From assembly GCF_019649055.1 (NCBI RefSeq), contig NW_026570462.1:1-64000 (forward strand): a stretch of DNA of 64,000 nucleotides, written 5' to 3'. Within the stretch, counting starts at the first letter, position 1. Each line of letters begins with the position of its first letter. The notes beneath the pieces were generated by a model. It searched no databases, was not told the DNA's origin, and was given only the letters and a program-made list of their open reading frames with translations. This DNA comes from Paramacrobiotus metropolitanus. Taxonomy: Eukaryota > Tardigrada > Eutardigrada > Parachela > Macrobiotidae. The position numbers and the translations under genes were made by a program. Of this stretch, positions 42,401 to 47,298 are shown piece after piece.

Positions 42401-44831
42401 AGTGTCAATGGACACTGAAGAAACTGCTGAAACGCCGGCGACAGCTACTGCTGCACCAGTAGTCGCAGATAACACTGCAACCGTACCGCCGACTGTGAGT
42501 ACCGAATCTGCAGTGATCACTGCGCCACCTAGCGAAATTCCGCGAACGGATGTCGTGGCGTCAGTGGAATCACTGACGATTTCAGGGAATGCGCAGAAAC
42601 TGCTGGAAGAAGCAGTAATGGAGACGGACGAGAAGCCGTCCATAGAGAATAATTTTCTCTATCCATCCAGACAAGCCCTGCGGGATAGACAATGCGAACT
42701 GGAAGCAATGGGCCAGGATTCGACTTTCACCGATGTGGACCATCTTATTTTTGCGGTACCCATCCCGGATAACGATACCGACCCGTTGTACTATCCAGGA
42801 GGCAACGGAGGAGTGGATATGCTGGACGGTAGTGCCGACATCAAGACTACGTCTGTCGTACTGAGCAACGCTCTTAACGTACTAAATGCCGAACCGCAGA
42901 TGGAAATGCCGTAAAAGCATTAAATGCTAAAAAATTAAATCGCCGTAGTACACTGTGTGTATACCGGAATTTAATCGCCGTATAAGCCCAACGAGTGCAT
43001 CAAAAATCGAATTTATTTCGATCAATTCTAAACAAAAAATTGAAAAGCCGTAGACGCACAAATCTGTCCACAATACTTGGTTAACGAATTGCCGTAGTGC
43101 ATTAATTGCATAACAGATGAACAAAATTGCCGAAGATGCACAAAGCTGCATAAATGTCGTGGATCGACGCAACAATGCGTATGATTGGAGGAAAACTCCG
43201 GAATGGATTGGAAAACCTGCAACATAACAGGGATTAATGCAGGATTGGATTTAACTGGAATGGGATTTTACCGGAATAATTACCGGATTTTTGTTACGAG
43301 TTTAGAACTCGTTTTGATTAATTTTACGCCGCATTTTGCAGCGTGTGTTCTCACTAACCTGTGATGGAATAATTGGCACAATTTTTTAATAAAACCTGCT
43401 CATTATGTTGCATTTAACATGCATTTCCTTGTTTTTCTCATTCCTGTTTTTGAGCCTCAAGGGGCCTCGGCATCCCGTCCCGTGGCATGTCAGAGTGTTG
43501 TGCGTATAGCACAGGGATATTGGCACGGACGCCTCACCATCATTGGCCCGGCTCACCATCTGCCAGCTTTCCAAACACGACTGATCGTGTTTGCCATTCG
43601 AGTGCCAGCATCGGAATCGACAACATCGATTCCTTCTTAGCCTTCTGATTTCATGCCCTTTTCCCCATTAGATTTTGTTTTTGAGGATGTTTTAGCATTT
43701 ATTTCTATGAAATAAAGCGATCATTTCGAGGAGATGTTGTTTCCGTTGTCGTTTCTCTGTACAGCGTAGACGCTTCTCCGAGACGAGTATAATTAATGTG
43801 GCAATCAAATTTTGTGGGGCGGTCGGACTCGGTAGTAGTGGAAGATGACATGAACCAACTATTCGTAGCAAAACTGCCGCTCTTCGATAACTGAAATTCA
43901 AAATAAACAGATCGCATTTTCTGGCAGCATGGCAGTGCTGCAGCTGCTGATATACTCTGTGCTGAGCAACAGGAACATAATATCAAATAGGCAGAAGAAC
44001 GATGAAATAATGATTAGAGCGTTATTAAACATAGGGGCGTCACCCGGGCGTGGCAATGAAGAGATGTGAATTTTGTATGCTGGCTGTAATCTACCGTTAT
44101 CACTCGTATCTTTGACGGTTTGACCTTTTACCAATAACGTGCTACCGCTGTGAGGGGTTGAAGGGACTGGCGGACTGCACAACGGTCGGCTACATCAGCA
44201 CTCTCGCATATTTGTACAGAAAGGACGGCAGCCGCCCTCTTGTGTATGCGAAAGTGATGACGTCAAGCAGTTGGTAGTCCCTTTCACACTACTTGTATCG
44301 TAAATAGTTGCTTTTACAAAGCGAGTTTGAATTTTAACTGCTTCGTTGTGCCTTTGACCACTGGTTTTCTTTCGTCTACGACAGAGCGGTCTGCTGACGG
44401 ATTCGGAATTGTCCTGCTTGTTTGTGTACCAGAATGCCGCAGTTAAGCCTGATGTCCCGTTTCCCACACAGCGTCGAACGGGTCAAAGGATGTTGAGTAC
44501 GGGAGATGAGGTGTTTGTGCACAGCCCTGGCACAAACTACTGGTCTGCAGCCAAGTTGACCGCGGTGCAGAAGGAGTTTGTCTTGTTCACCTGGTGCTCC
44601 AGCGGCAAGGAAGGCATTGAATGGGCAGACAAGGTGATTCGTGCTCTGGACATCGTCGTAAAAGATCAGCGAGTGTGTATCGACGCGTTTGGAACATATG
44701 GGAAATACGTCCGTCTCGAGAAGGATGGACGGCATCGGGTTGATTTGGGCGGAGGAGATCGGTTGGTTGCGTTTGCTGATCTGATGCTGGCTGATCGTCA
44801 TGTAGCCGCATGGATTGCTGACCGTGAATAA
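27482..44831 (+). CDS. intact BTB-BACK protein E, with element E2 in its last intron
   Basis: Exons: 27482-27645, 27733-27855, 27950-28109, 28188-28366, 28444-28579 and 44385-44831. The first five have exactly the lengths of gene D (164, 123, 160, 179, 136). Joined, they give 402 codons and no stop. Domains: BTB (SSGEFSDMQFALG, RSPVFRAMFFGSLPES, MNSADKYDFAPL in the family pattern), BACK (HWHADGIVEKCLNLLDEE, NRRQMLGSALYMLRFPLL), linker DGPAQ-SGLLTDSEL, then a beta-rich tail (STGDEVFVHS). Intron 5 is phase 0 and 15.8 kb long; without E2 it would be about 640 bp. E2 is in the same orientation and carries polyadenylation signals, so truncated transcripts are possible. Confidence 0.87.
28615..28618. 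other. target-site duplication CGAG, 5' side of E2
   Basis: CGAG directly precedes the first LTR base (TG at 28619) and is repeated directly after the last LTR base at 43784-43787. Four to six bases is the normal duplication size for Ty3/gypsy integrase. Confidence 0.8.
28619..28914 (+). repeat. E2 5' LTR (296 bp)
   Basis: Starts TGTCAGAGTG and ends CTTCTCCGAGA. The copy at 43488-43783 is offset by exactly 14869 bp and shows no difference by eye. It has AATAAA at 28842-28847 and an 8-bp inverted repeat AAACACGA-ctga-TCGTGTTT at 28704-28723. The 3' end is GA rather than the usual CA. Confidence 0.95.
28915..28932 (+). other. E2 primer-binding site
   Basis: TGGTGGAGATGCC starts directly after the LTR and begins with the TGG complementary to the CCA end of a tRNA. 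I cannot name the tRNA from memory. It differs from the sites proposed for E1 and E3, so the three elements use different primers. Confidence 0.6.
28933..29804 (+). other. E2 untranslated leader with two identical 14-bp palindromes
   Basis: No supported gene. The perfect palindrome AGAACGATCGTTCT occurs at 29274-29287 and 29425-29438, in both places preceded by AAG. Palindromes between primer site and gag often act in genome dimerisation of LTR elements; binding by a host factor is an alternative. Confidence 0.55.
29805..30962 (+). CDS. E2 ORF1: coiled-coil pre-Gag protein
   Basis: From ATG 29805 to TGA 30960-30962, about 385 codons. The first 200 residues are disordered and charged; about 215-360 form a coiled coil (VQRKLEVAEDEVQHHKNQYQ and following heptads). 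It matches in position and character the coiled-coil N-terminal half of E1 Gag and ORF1 of E3. It is in the same frame as Gag, separated by one TGA and a 12-bp gap to the Gag ATG, so read-through would yield an E1-like long Gag. Probable role: particle assembly or protein interaction. Confidence 0.7.
   Translation: MPIHRSPTRKQPAIDRLKQGVEDVLKSASKVLNRITEDPAKAGTSGAPQPDKVTRSKANQLKEAGVEITHKVLQDKTRKPRKATVMDQGDNLLDTPVMEPPDQLFFRPLTPDKVRQVNPDNREEERAPAPERSECATESTATTGSFSQVSESELNKSATTDEEEEPVTVVPTTLRKTQSYTANLNELLNSAAKPATGSTIVELKQATETISANQVLIKDVQRKLEVAEDEVQHHKNQYQHAHSSFKNMEKIVLGLRAVIGEKDAAIAELKAKVDEGRVRNSEMNQQLAEKDTMLDQVWQENQRLKTVNFNHVTDLKNVQSMLHESQTEHKSLVGRFNSLAKDYRVLYDRQMNPEAVEYGERPLSRAYAGNTKQNHPCTAGNEHEC
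30975..32297 (+). CDS. gag: E2 Gag (capsid-like domain and zinc knuckle)
   Basis: 440 codons from ATG 30975. Residues about 50-250 match the retrotransposon Gag fold (KDEAIVWYNGLNTS, then YYQAMMTLRDRAGFKG, then LMRGLKPHEKLHD). A basic Ser/Asn-rich region follows, then CX2CX4HX4C near residue 335 (YCQHCDLCGHYFRDC). It should form the particle and bind genomic RNA. The last codons, GAA AAC before the stop, overlap the frameshift signal; the TAA at 32295-32297 lies in the first stem. Confidence 0.9.
   Translation: MNESGFREMPSADKQQYLRSILREEIQRAGIGQSRTVSPVRKSDLVDVMRQPVPRPSYNGSKEDIDSFIIKFDQAATANRWTTDERKITELAYCLKDEAIVWYNGLNTSNAAPTTYREWKQQLIARFGDSKRSVNALAELTNRNYRPGQETLESYYQAMMTLRDRAGFKGTPEQFVSFLMRGLKPHEKLHDKMEVMRPDTPERFLEILRYLSSNNPEKYVIPIGNVRRKQERDTDAVTVRTAQVQSKSYAAAAASPPRPNSKNGGKPSYGNRNSNNNNIRSNISKADSNDSRISQDDNRAPSRKEQWANNINRIQEVTDRSPALQKTLRGNRVVKYCQHCDLCGHYFRDCQFRDKPRCENPTYLAYHDPETGNRRYAADFYQRRSGSQSGSEPNSPARPRSNSRQSIGPVEDRIRPTPGSPLPDNNPFSGLADQENEEGR
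32276..32337 (+). promoter_or_regulatory. E2 gag-pol frameshift pseudoknot
   Basis: GGAAAAC at 32276-32282 stands where E1 and E3 have GGGAAAC, so the slippery site carries one substitution. A 6-nt spacer is followed by a 10-bp stem (GGG-CGGTAAA against TTTACCG-a-CCC, 32289-32298 and 32306-32316, one bulged A) with loop TTCCGGC. GCCGGA at 32332-32337, 15 nt further, can pair with TCCGGC of the loop. The -1 frame then reads on through a PPDK motif shared with E1 and E3. Both stems differ in sequence from E1 and E3 but keep pairing. Confidence 0.8.
32299..34124 (+). CDS. E2 protease and pol linker, with a beta-rich domain
   Basis: The frame 32469-34124 begins just before MIDTGAETSLIS, the retropepsin active site, followed by IRGIGGVRGFLVTHYC and VLLGQDF. 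Between 32299 and about 32440 the coding continues in the -1 frame from Gag, and one base change near 32440 is needed to reach the protease. After the protease come two copies of a VFPIPVA peptide, a helical Lys/Glu-rich stretch and, at about 33730-34030, a beta-rich module (IKVFAGDKLLINPG ... IKKGQFIGYLEP) resembling the dUTPase-like barrel seen before RT in E3. A frame change at about 34115 leads into RT. Confidence 0.8.
32880..33002 (+). repeat. two-copy PIPVA repeat after the E2 protease
   Basis: GTCTTCCCGATACCCGTGGC occurs at 32883-32902 and 32976-32995 and encodes VFPIPVA. It matches the IPVPEA and IPIPEA repeats of E1 and E3 in position (first copy directly after the protease) and in sequence. 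Copy one can fold as CCCGT-ggca-ACGGG; copy two as GTGGC-aaaa-GCCAC. Confidence 0.75.
34109..35410 (+). CDS. E2 reverse transcriptase and start of RNase H
   Basis: Gypsy RT in a -1 phase relative to the protease frame, open from about 34109; the first in-frame ATG is 34319. Motifs: RFCVNYIKLND, YPLPNPDELLQA, FDCNAGFWQVQM, RMPFGVCNGPATFQ, FAYLDDII (catalytic YLDD, near 34720), GFTLKPSKCHIG, LRSFLGLCNYYRKF. RNase H follows with VIECDAST (catalytic Asp), GAILHQDGHPI, ITELECMAVVFA and QTDHQALTNLL. It stops at 35410 because one base is missing near 35400. It copies the RNA into DNA and removes the RNA strand. Confidence 0.93.
   Translation: MNPELTAQEIREIKEIFLEYPGLFATKTRPFGDVQIVKHQIDTGDIAPIKCKPHRTSWRGREIIQEHVNEMLEKGIIRKSNSPWCFLVVLASKKNPDGTIGTRFCVNYIKLNDATKKNNYPLPNPDELLQAVADNKYYCGFDCNAGFWQVQMHEDSIEKTAFITQDGLYEFLRMPFGVCNGPATFQEAMNRTLSDVHCENIFAYLDDIIAAAKDFADLKRKIRLMCECLLKVGFTLKPSKCHIGETELHFLGHIVSKDGIKTDPDKIAAIEKYPKPETEKDLRSFLGLCNYYRKFVKDFAGRTRRLYGLLKGEIDVKSNWTVDHDSEFADLKSALINAPVLAKFDPSKPTVIECDASTVGIGAILHQDGHPIIYASKLLTDAEKKYPITELECMAVVFACRKFRHFIEYSHFSVQTDHQALTNLLRSVSVKRD
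35405..37203 (+). CDS. E2 RNase H end and integrase
   Basis: Continues the polyprotein after the frame change: WALQLSSHK, then DNADALSRHP, the usual link between RNase H and integrase. The HHCC zinc finger is at about residues 140-185 of the 35455 frame (HDALASGHLGRAKTYQ, then CFACQ). The core has VDLKGPLP (first Asp), ILNTDRGTHF (second Asp) and GLVERQMQT (catalytic Glu) with about 35 residues between the last two. The C-terminal part has a GDMVMLKIEKKK beta segment typical of gypsy integrases. It inserts the cDNA; the 4-bp duplication around E2 is its signature. Confidence 0.92.
37329..38222 (+). CDS. E2 extra ORF a, downstream of integrase, unrecognised
   Basis: 297 codons from ATG 37329, 125 bp after the integrase stop. 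The protein is basic, Pro/Ala-rich and mostly disordered, with helical Ala/Glu/Lys stretches in the middle (residues about 110-200) and repeated SPAK/SPKPP patches. The last 40 residues are a 13-bp tandem repeat read in shifting frames. No signal peptide, membrane segment or zinc finger is present, so it is not a typical envelope. Base composition matches the rest of E2. Confidence 0.6.
   Translation: MDRDQRPNRPVGRGNPRFFAPPVAGNQAYRPTQRFAAPNVQNVQNAGNLPNVAPEVIPVTMSRSTQTDPVIVASYAEYELLLRSNRERDLASYRHSLAATAAQPEEIAAVDQQHITPPAERVAKAMIARAKAQSDAAEASKEVEEVPYESIVKKSIKSPAKAGVATALKAKPKRSKSPKPPADANERLAKLIADHEQQEARDRQRWGQSFIMEGPFTPTKTDAPNGKELRVVTIPQHVYNRPERSEGPLYSRPMQWLISVRYENPLRKFVTEVCYGSVLRKCVTEVGYGSETTGSCS
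38109..38199 (+). repeat. seven units of a 13-bp tandem repeat
   Basis: CGTTACGGAAGTT and variants in seven head-to-tail 13-bp units near the end of extra ORF a. Because 13 is not a multiple of three, successive units encode different peptides (VTEV, YGS, LRK). Confidence 0.9.
38223..39379 (+). other. 1.2-kb non-coding stretch inside E2
   Basis: No supported ORF. Near the end a GTAAGT at 39357-39362 and a TTTTTCTAG at 39396-39404 could be a 48-bp intron, but the inferred intron would remove the first ATG of the next ORF. The stretch may hold an internal promoter or splice acceptor for the downstream ORFs. Confidence 0.4.
39380..40269 (+). CDS. E2 extra ORF b, two winged-helix-like domains, interrupted
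   Basis: Frame 39380-39760 (disordered, Pro-rich) ends in a stop, and the frame from about 39745 to 40269 follows in a -1 phase. The second part contains ELAIAIYKIEQRGENPTAQRISDHFG and PSYYFGRKGLSFLQ, a helix-turn-helix followed by a beta wing, then a second similar unit (DEIVVKTIAEIG ... AISRLITDPRIIG). A DNA- or RNA-binding role is plausible but is inference. A 14-bp string, CGTATAAGTGATCA, is repeated 119 bp apart across the break (39734 and 39853). The first ATG sits in an 8-bp hairpin (39379-39398). Confidence 0.5.
40368..42914 (+). CDS. E2 extra ORF c, 848 residues, unrecognised
   Basis: Long intact frame from ATG 40368. The N-terminus has CRRCQ ... CVEC (two CxxC pairs, a likely zinc ribbon), followed by about 100 folded-looking residues with Trp/Tyr. 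Residues about 160-300 are Gln/Pro/Tyr-rich, about 390-640 are mainly helical and probably globular (DIDVIRRDLDQYIDRVVSVIG ... WGLKKYILVILSALMGN), and the rest is acidic and Thr/Pro-rich. No signal peptide or convincing membrane anchor, so not an envelope. It is the largest accessory frame and keeps its reading frame although pol has three breaks. Function unknown. Confidence 0.7.
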   Translation: MEELPYAYAPMRSCRRCQHNTNNRKCVECTLGPNFRSENPQVTVSRLYDEVLLRSLDAYRTITLPEYWTIVCATPYYYRGVFDSAVQFIGEGTDEWSYAIHPENFGRCTVDLMKRVTAPPNQVNLPVISDCGNFEIFPLNQDIQYLPGRDNSHNLQNYPTNVGGQQMPSQQPAYGQRQPAVMFSPQQPYQQQSLPSMGYQQQQPVRYTNMALQIPPGALPPEHIAHLQQSLPSGSYQYDPETKTITPCPWPAGTAPKEPQQRQANPLLANLPPLTRKPPVNQQTPLELLRVQPASVSEPVLESEPNSGASYSSNTSNASGKTRQKITYNLPNVGKTPNNSFVEGDIMPGKLNSAAVKFQRKKTPNWNVRATRGEPVKYQPDASVLLMPERQTHPQYIRRDIDVIRRDLDQYIDRVVSVIGTVNAEQRTEIGKAITDTLDLLRIIGYDIRIKNSINMYKIDLFRQMEIRRYETPRRHGLRSALDISQLKGKLIEITVVDWELFSQFKILYTEQPEEFLLQFILPDTDPAKFWFFCRAACAMQQKIAPMKITWDTIPIGWGLKKYILVILSALMGNCHAHHWARTYRQEEQNRRLKSYVNRLGEPLNEEQQAKVLNDILSVMQIDALKTEAIHNGHYDGIYDLVKRFAERQGQGKRKVAPNSPDTPSTSKTVQPEPKKTVVSMDTEETAETPATATAAPVVADNTATVPPTVSTESAVITAPPSEIPRTDVVASVESLTISGNAQKLLEEAVMETDEKPSIENNFLYPSRQALRDRQCELEAMGQDSTFTDVDHLIFAVPIPDNDTDPLYYPGGNGGVDMLDGSADIKTTSVVLSNALNVLNAEPQMEMP
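42915..43487 (+). other. E2 3' untranslated region with a recurrent GCCGTAG word
   Basis: GCCGTAG, GCCGTAT or GCCGAAG, usually after AAT/ATT and before a GCA, occurs near 42936, 42971, 43048, 43092 and 43123, and also just before extra ORF c at 40320. AATAAA is at 43388-43393. No purine tract directly abuts the 3' LTR; the nearest, AAGGGG, is about 25 bp away. Confidence 0.5.
43488..43783 (+). repeat. E2 3' LTR (296 bp)
   Basis: Identical by eye to 28619-28914. Followed directly by the CGAG target duplication and then by intron sequence of gene E. AATAAA at 43711-43716 would serve as the polyadenylation signal. Confidence 0.95.
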
Positions 44832-46521
44832 TGAACCGGACAGCCCTGTTCTAATGAAACTACGACATATTACGCACTACACAGCACATCAAGAATGATT
44901 TGGCCAGCGCCTAATTGGTGTCGGCTTGCAGTTGCGACTTCATGTACACGCCTGTGAAGAAATCTTTGATTTTTAACCTTCTGCATTTTTTCGGTCTCTG
45001 TCGGTTGGTGTTTTGTGGTCAAGCTGGCAGCATCCGTAGATTTCATAAACTGTCGACCACTTGCATTTACTCCAGTTGAACTAAGAAAATGTGCGAATCG
45101 GTACGGAGGTTAAGGAATGCTGCTCGCGACAACACGAAGCTTGAGATGAAACTTACGCGACATTACTAGCACTGTATCACATGTACTTGTATTGTATGAC
45201 TATAGAGCTGCTGTAATCGTCACATGTTGCAAAATTAATTGCTTGATGGGCAATGTTCTTCGTCAAGTTGGAATGTATGGTAATCAAACATGGCAAATCC
45301 TTTCTATAACGATAAAATTTATTGTTATGGTAAAGAACCTTTTCAATCGGTTTCAATTTGGCACCGAGATGTTTTTCGTAGCGCTGCAAGTAGCGAGCGA
45401 AACGCAGTGACTAGGTCCTCTAATTGTTCCGTAATTTTCCTGTCTACTACGGAACACCGATGACCTTGTTAGTAACTTTCCCCTATCATGTCACCCTGTT
45501 TTCTAAGATAGTGATTGACCTTTATAAAGTAAAAGGTGTAATCACTTACATATTCCAATCTATTTGGTCAAGTATGGATTCAGCCTTTTTCGTGCAAGCT
45601 GCATAATTAAATCCGTAGACTGTAAATTCATAAATTACTGATGTTCTTTTTACATGGATGCATAAAGTTCATTTGAATAAATGCATAAAATTTATTTTCC
45701 GTACATGTATAAGCTCGTGCATAAATCAGCAACACACTATTAGGTTTCTTTGTAATGTGTAAATGCGTGAGGAAATAAATGCACCAAAGCTAAAATAAGT
45801 GAACCCATTATCTGTAATCGTCTTACGCGCAAATGAAAATCCACTAAGAAAATGCACAGAAGTTTTCATTCACTTCATTTCTTACTGGCAGACGGATTTT
45901 TAAAAGCAGCCTCTGCAGTGTGTGATACAATAGGTATTCCCGTTTTACCATGACGGACTTTTCGCTTTGTGTAGGTAATATGCGTTCATTAATAACGAAC
46001 CCTTGCAGTTCAATTTTCACTGGTTCACTTATGTTGTACGTACAGTACATGGCAGATGCGTTGTACCATGAGCAGAAATTTAAAAATGCGCCGATGAGTA
46101 TGTCAGTATTAGATCAATAAAAAAAATCAATAAGACCTTCGGAGCCGGTTTGCCCCACTTTCGTGCAATACAACAAATACTACTCTCAGCGTACGCAGAC
46201 CTGTTAGAAGCAATCCCGTTGGAAGTACAGGGGAGAGAGCGAAAAAGTATTGATCGGGCTGTGAGTTAACATTACCAGACCGCAACTGCCGTGAGAGCCT
46301 GGTTACTCTGTTGAACACTATCCGGAAACAATTTCACAATATGTGCGAGTACGTAAGTATTGTATAATTACAACTGTCAAATTTACCACGTATTGGGATT
46401 CAGATGCGAATTGTATCTAGGTCAAAACGCTCGAATGCGCTCCAACTCACGCACTGATTTGTGAGTCAGACAGATTCACTGATAATGCTGCGCGCATTGG
46501 TCAGATGGAGAATCAGTTGCT
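44832..46521. other. AT-rich intergenic region, no gene supported
   Basis: Follows the stop of gene E. Short frames only, no domain, no repeat family recognised. Confidence 0.5.
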
Positions 46522-46561
46522 GAATTATAAAACCGAGCTGTTGAGCTCGGTTTTATAATTC
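46522..46561. repeat. perfect 18-bp inverted repeat with 4-nt loop
   Basis: Left arm GAATTATAAAACCGAGCT (46522-46539), loop GTTG, right arm the exact complement (46544-46561). It stands alone in intergenic AT-rich DNA. It could be a cruciform site, the stem of a small hairpin RNA or the remnant of a palindromic mobile element. Confidence 0.9.
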
Positions 46562-46787
46562 GTGGCCACATTGGCACATTCACGACCGCACATCAACTCG
46601 TTAAAGTTATCCTGAGCTGCTTATAAATGTTCGTGATGATTCCGTGCTGCATTAAACTGTATGAAATTACGCTGTAGTCCGTAATTAATTGTTGAGAGAA
46701 TATGGTTTAATTAACTTAATTATTAATTACTAATTAAGCAAAACTTTGATGAACAGTTATAACTAGAATCATTTACGCCTTATTAGG

Positions 46788-46876
46788 GTATTTAGCACCT
46801 AATTAATTAGCAAATTTTGCACCTAATTAGTAATTTTGCACCTGAATTTTTAGCACCTGTTTAGCAAATTTTGCCC
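46788..46876. repeat. short TTTTGCACCTAATTAG repeats
   Basis: TTTAGCACCT or TTTTGCACCT occurs four times, and AGCAAATTTTGC twice, within 90 bp, interleaved with AATTAG. Low-complexity AT-rich block upstream of gene F. Confidence 0.7.
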
Positions 46877-47298
46877 ACATGAAGAAAAACTTAATTATTG
46901 CATGTCATTAAGCTTAAATTATTTTTCTCATTAAGTTTGCACTTGTGTTGCGTTGATCATGGCAGTAAACGGCAATGAAGGCTGATTTATTGCAGAATTC
47001 ACGGTGCTCTCAGATATGCTATTTATTTCCACTCGTGTATCCGTTATCACTGGTGGGAACATATTTCAATTTTTTTCTCTTAGTCATAGAAGAAAGATGA
47101 GTAACAGATACGTGCGCAGCAGTCGTGTCGCAGATACAAGCGGGCTGCTGATATTTGACAGTTGCTAGTGTGTATAGGCCGATACGCGCTGAGGTTGAAT
47201 GAATATTAAGGTATTAAGAATGATTCTTTGGAGTCTGCGTTTTTCTGTTTTCAACACTTACCGAATGATTAGGACTGCAAATTATCTCAGCATCCGCC

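Larger units (their letters stand above)
28619..43783 (+). mobile_element. E2: complete 15.2-kb Ty3/gypsy-type element inside gene E intron 5
   Basis: Bounded by two LTRs that are identical by eye over 296 bp and by a 4-bp target duplication. Order: LTR, primer site, 0.85-kb leader, coiled-coil ORF, Gag, protease, linker, RT, RNase H, integrase, then about 5.7 kb with three more ORFs, a 3' untranslated stretch and LTR. Identical LTRs imply recent insertion. The pol region nevertheless has three single-base frame changes (near 32440, 34115 and 35400). The gag-pol junction carries the same pseudoknot layout as E1 and E3. Confidence 0.95.

Noticed and set aside
40368-42914. E2 extra ORF c as a retroviral envelope
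   Set aside because: No signal peptide, no convincing transmembrane anchor, no furin-type site; the N-terminus is a zinc-ribbon-like segment.
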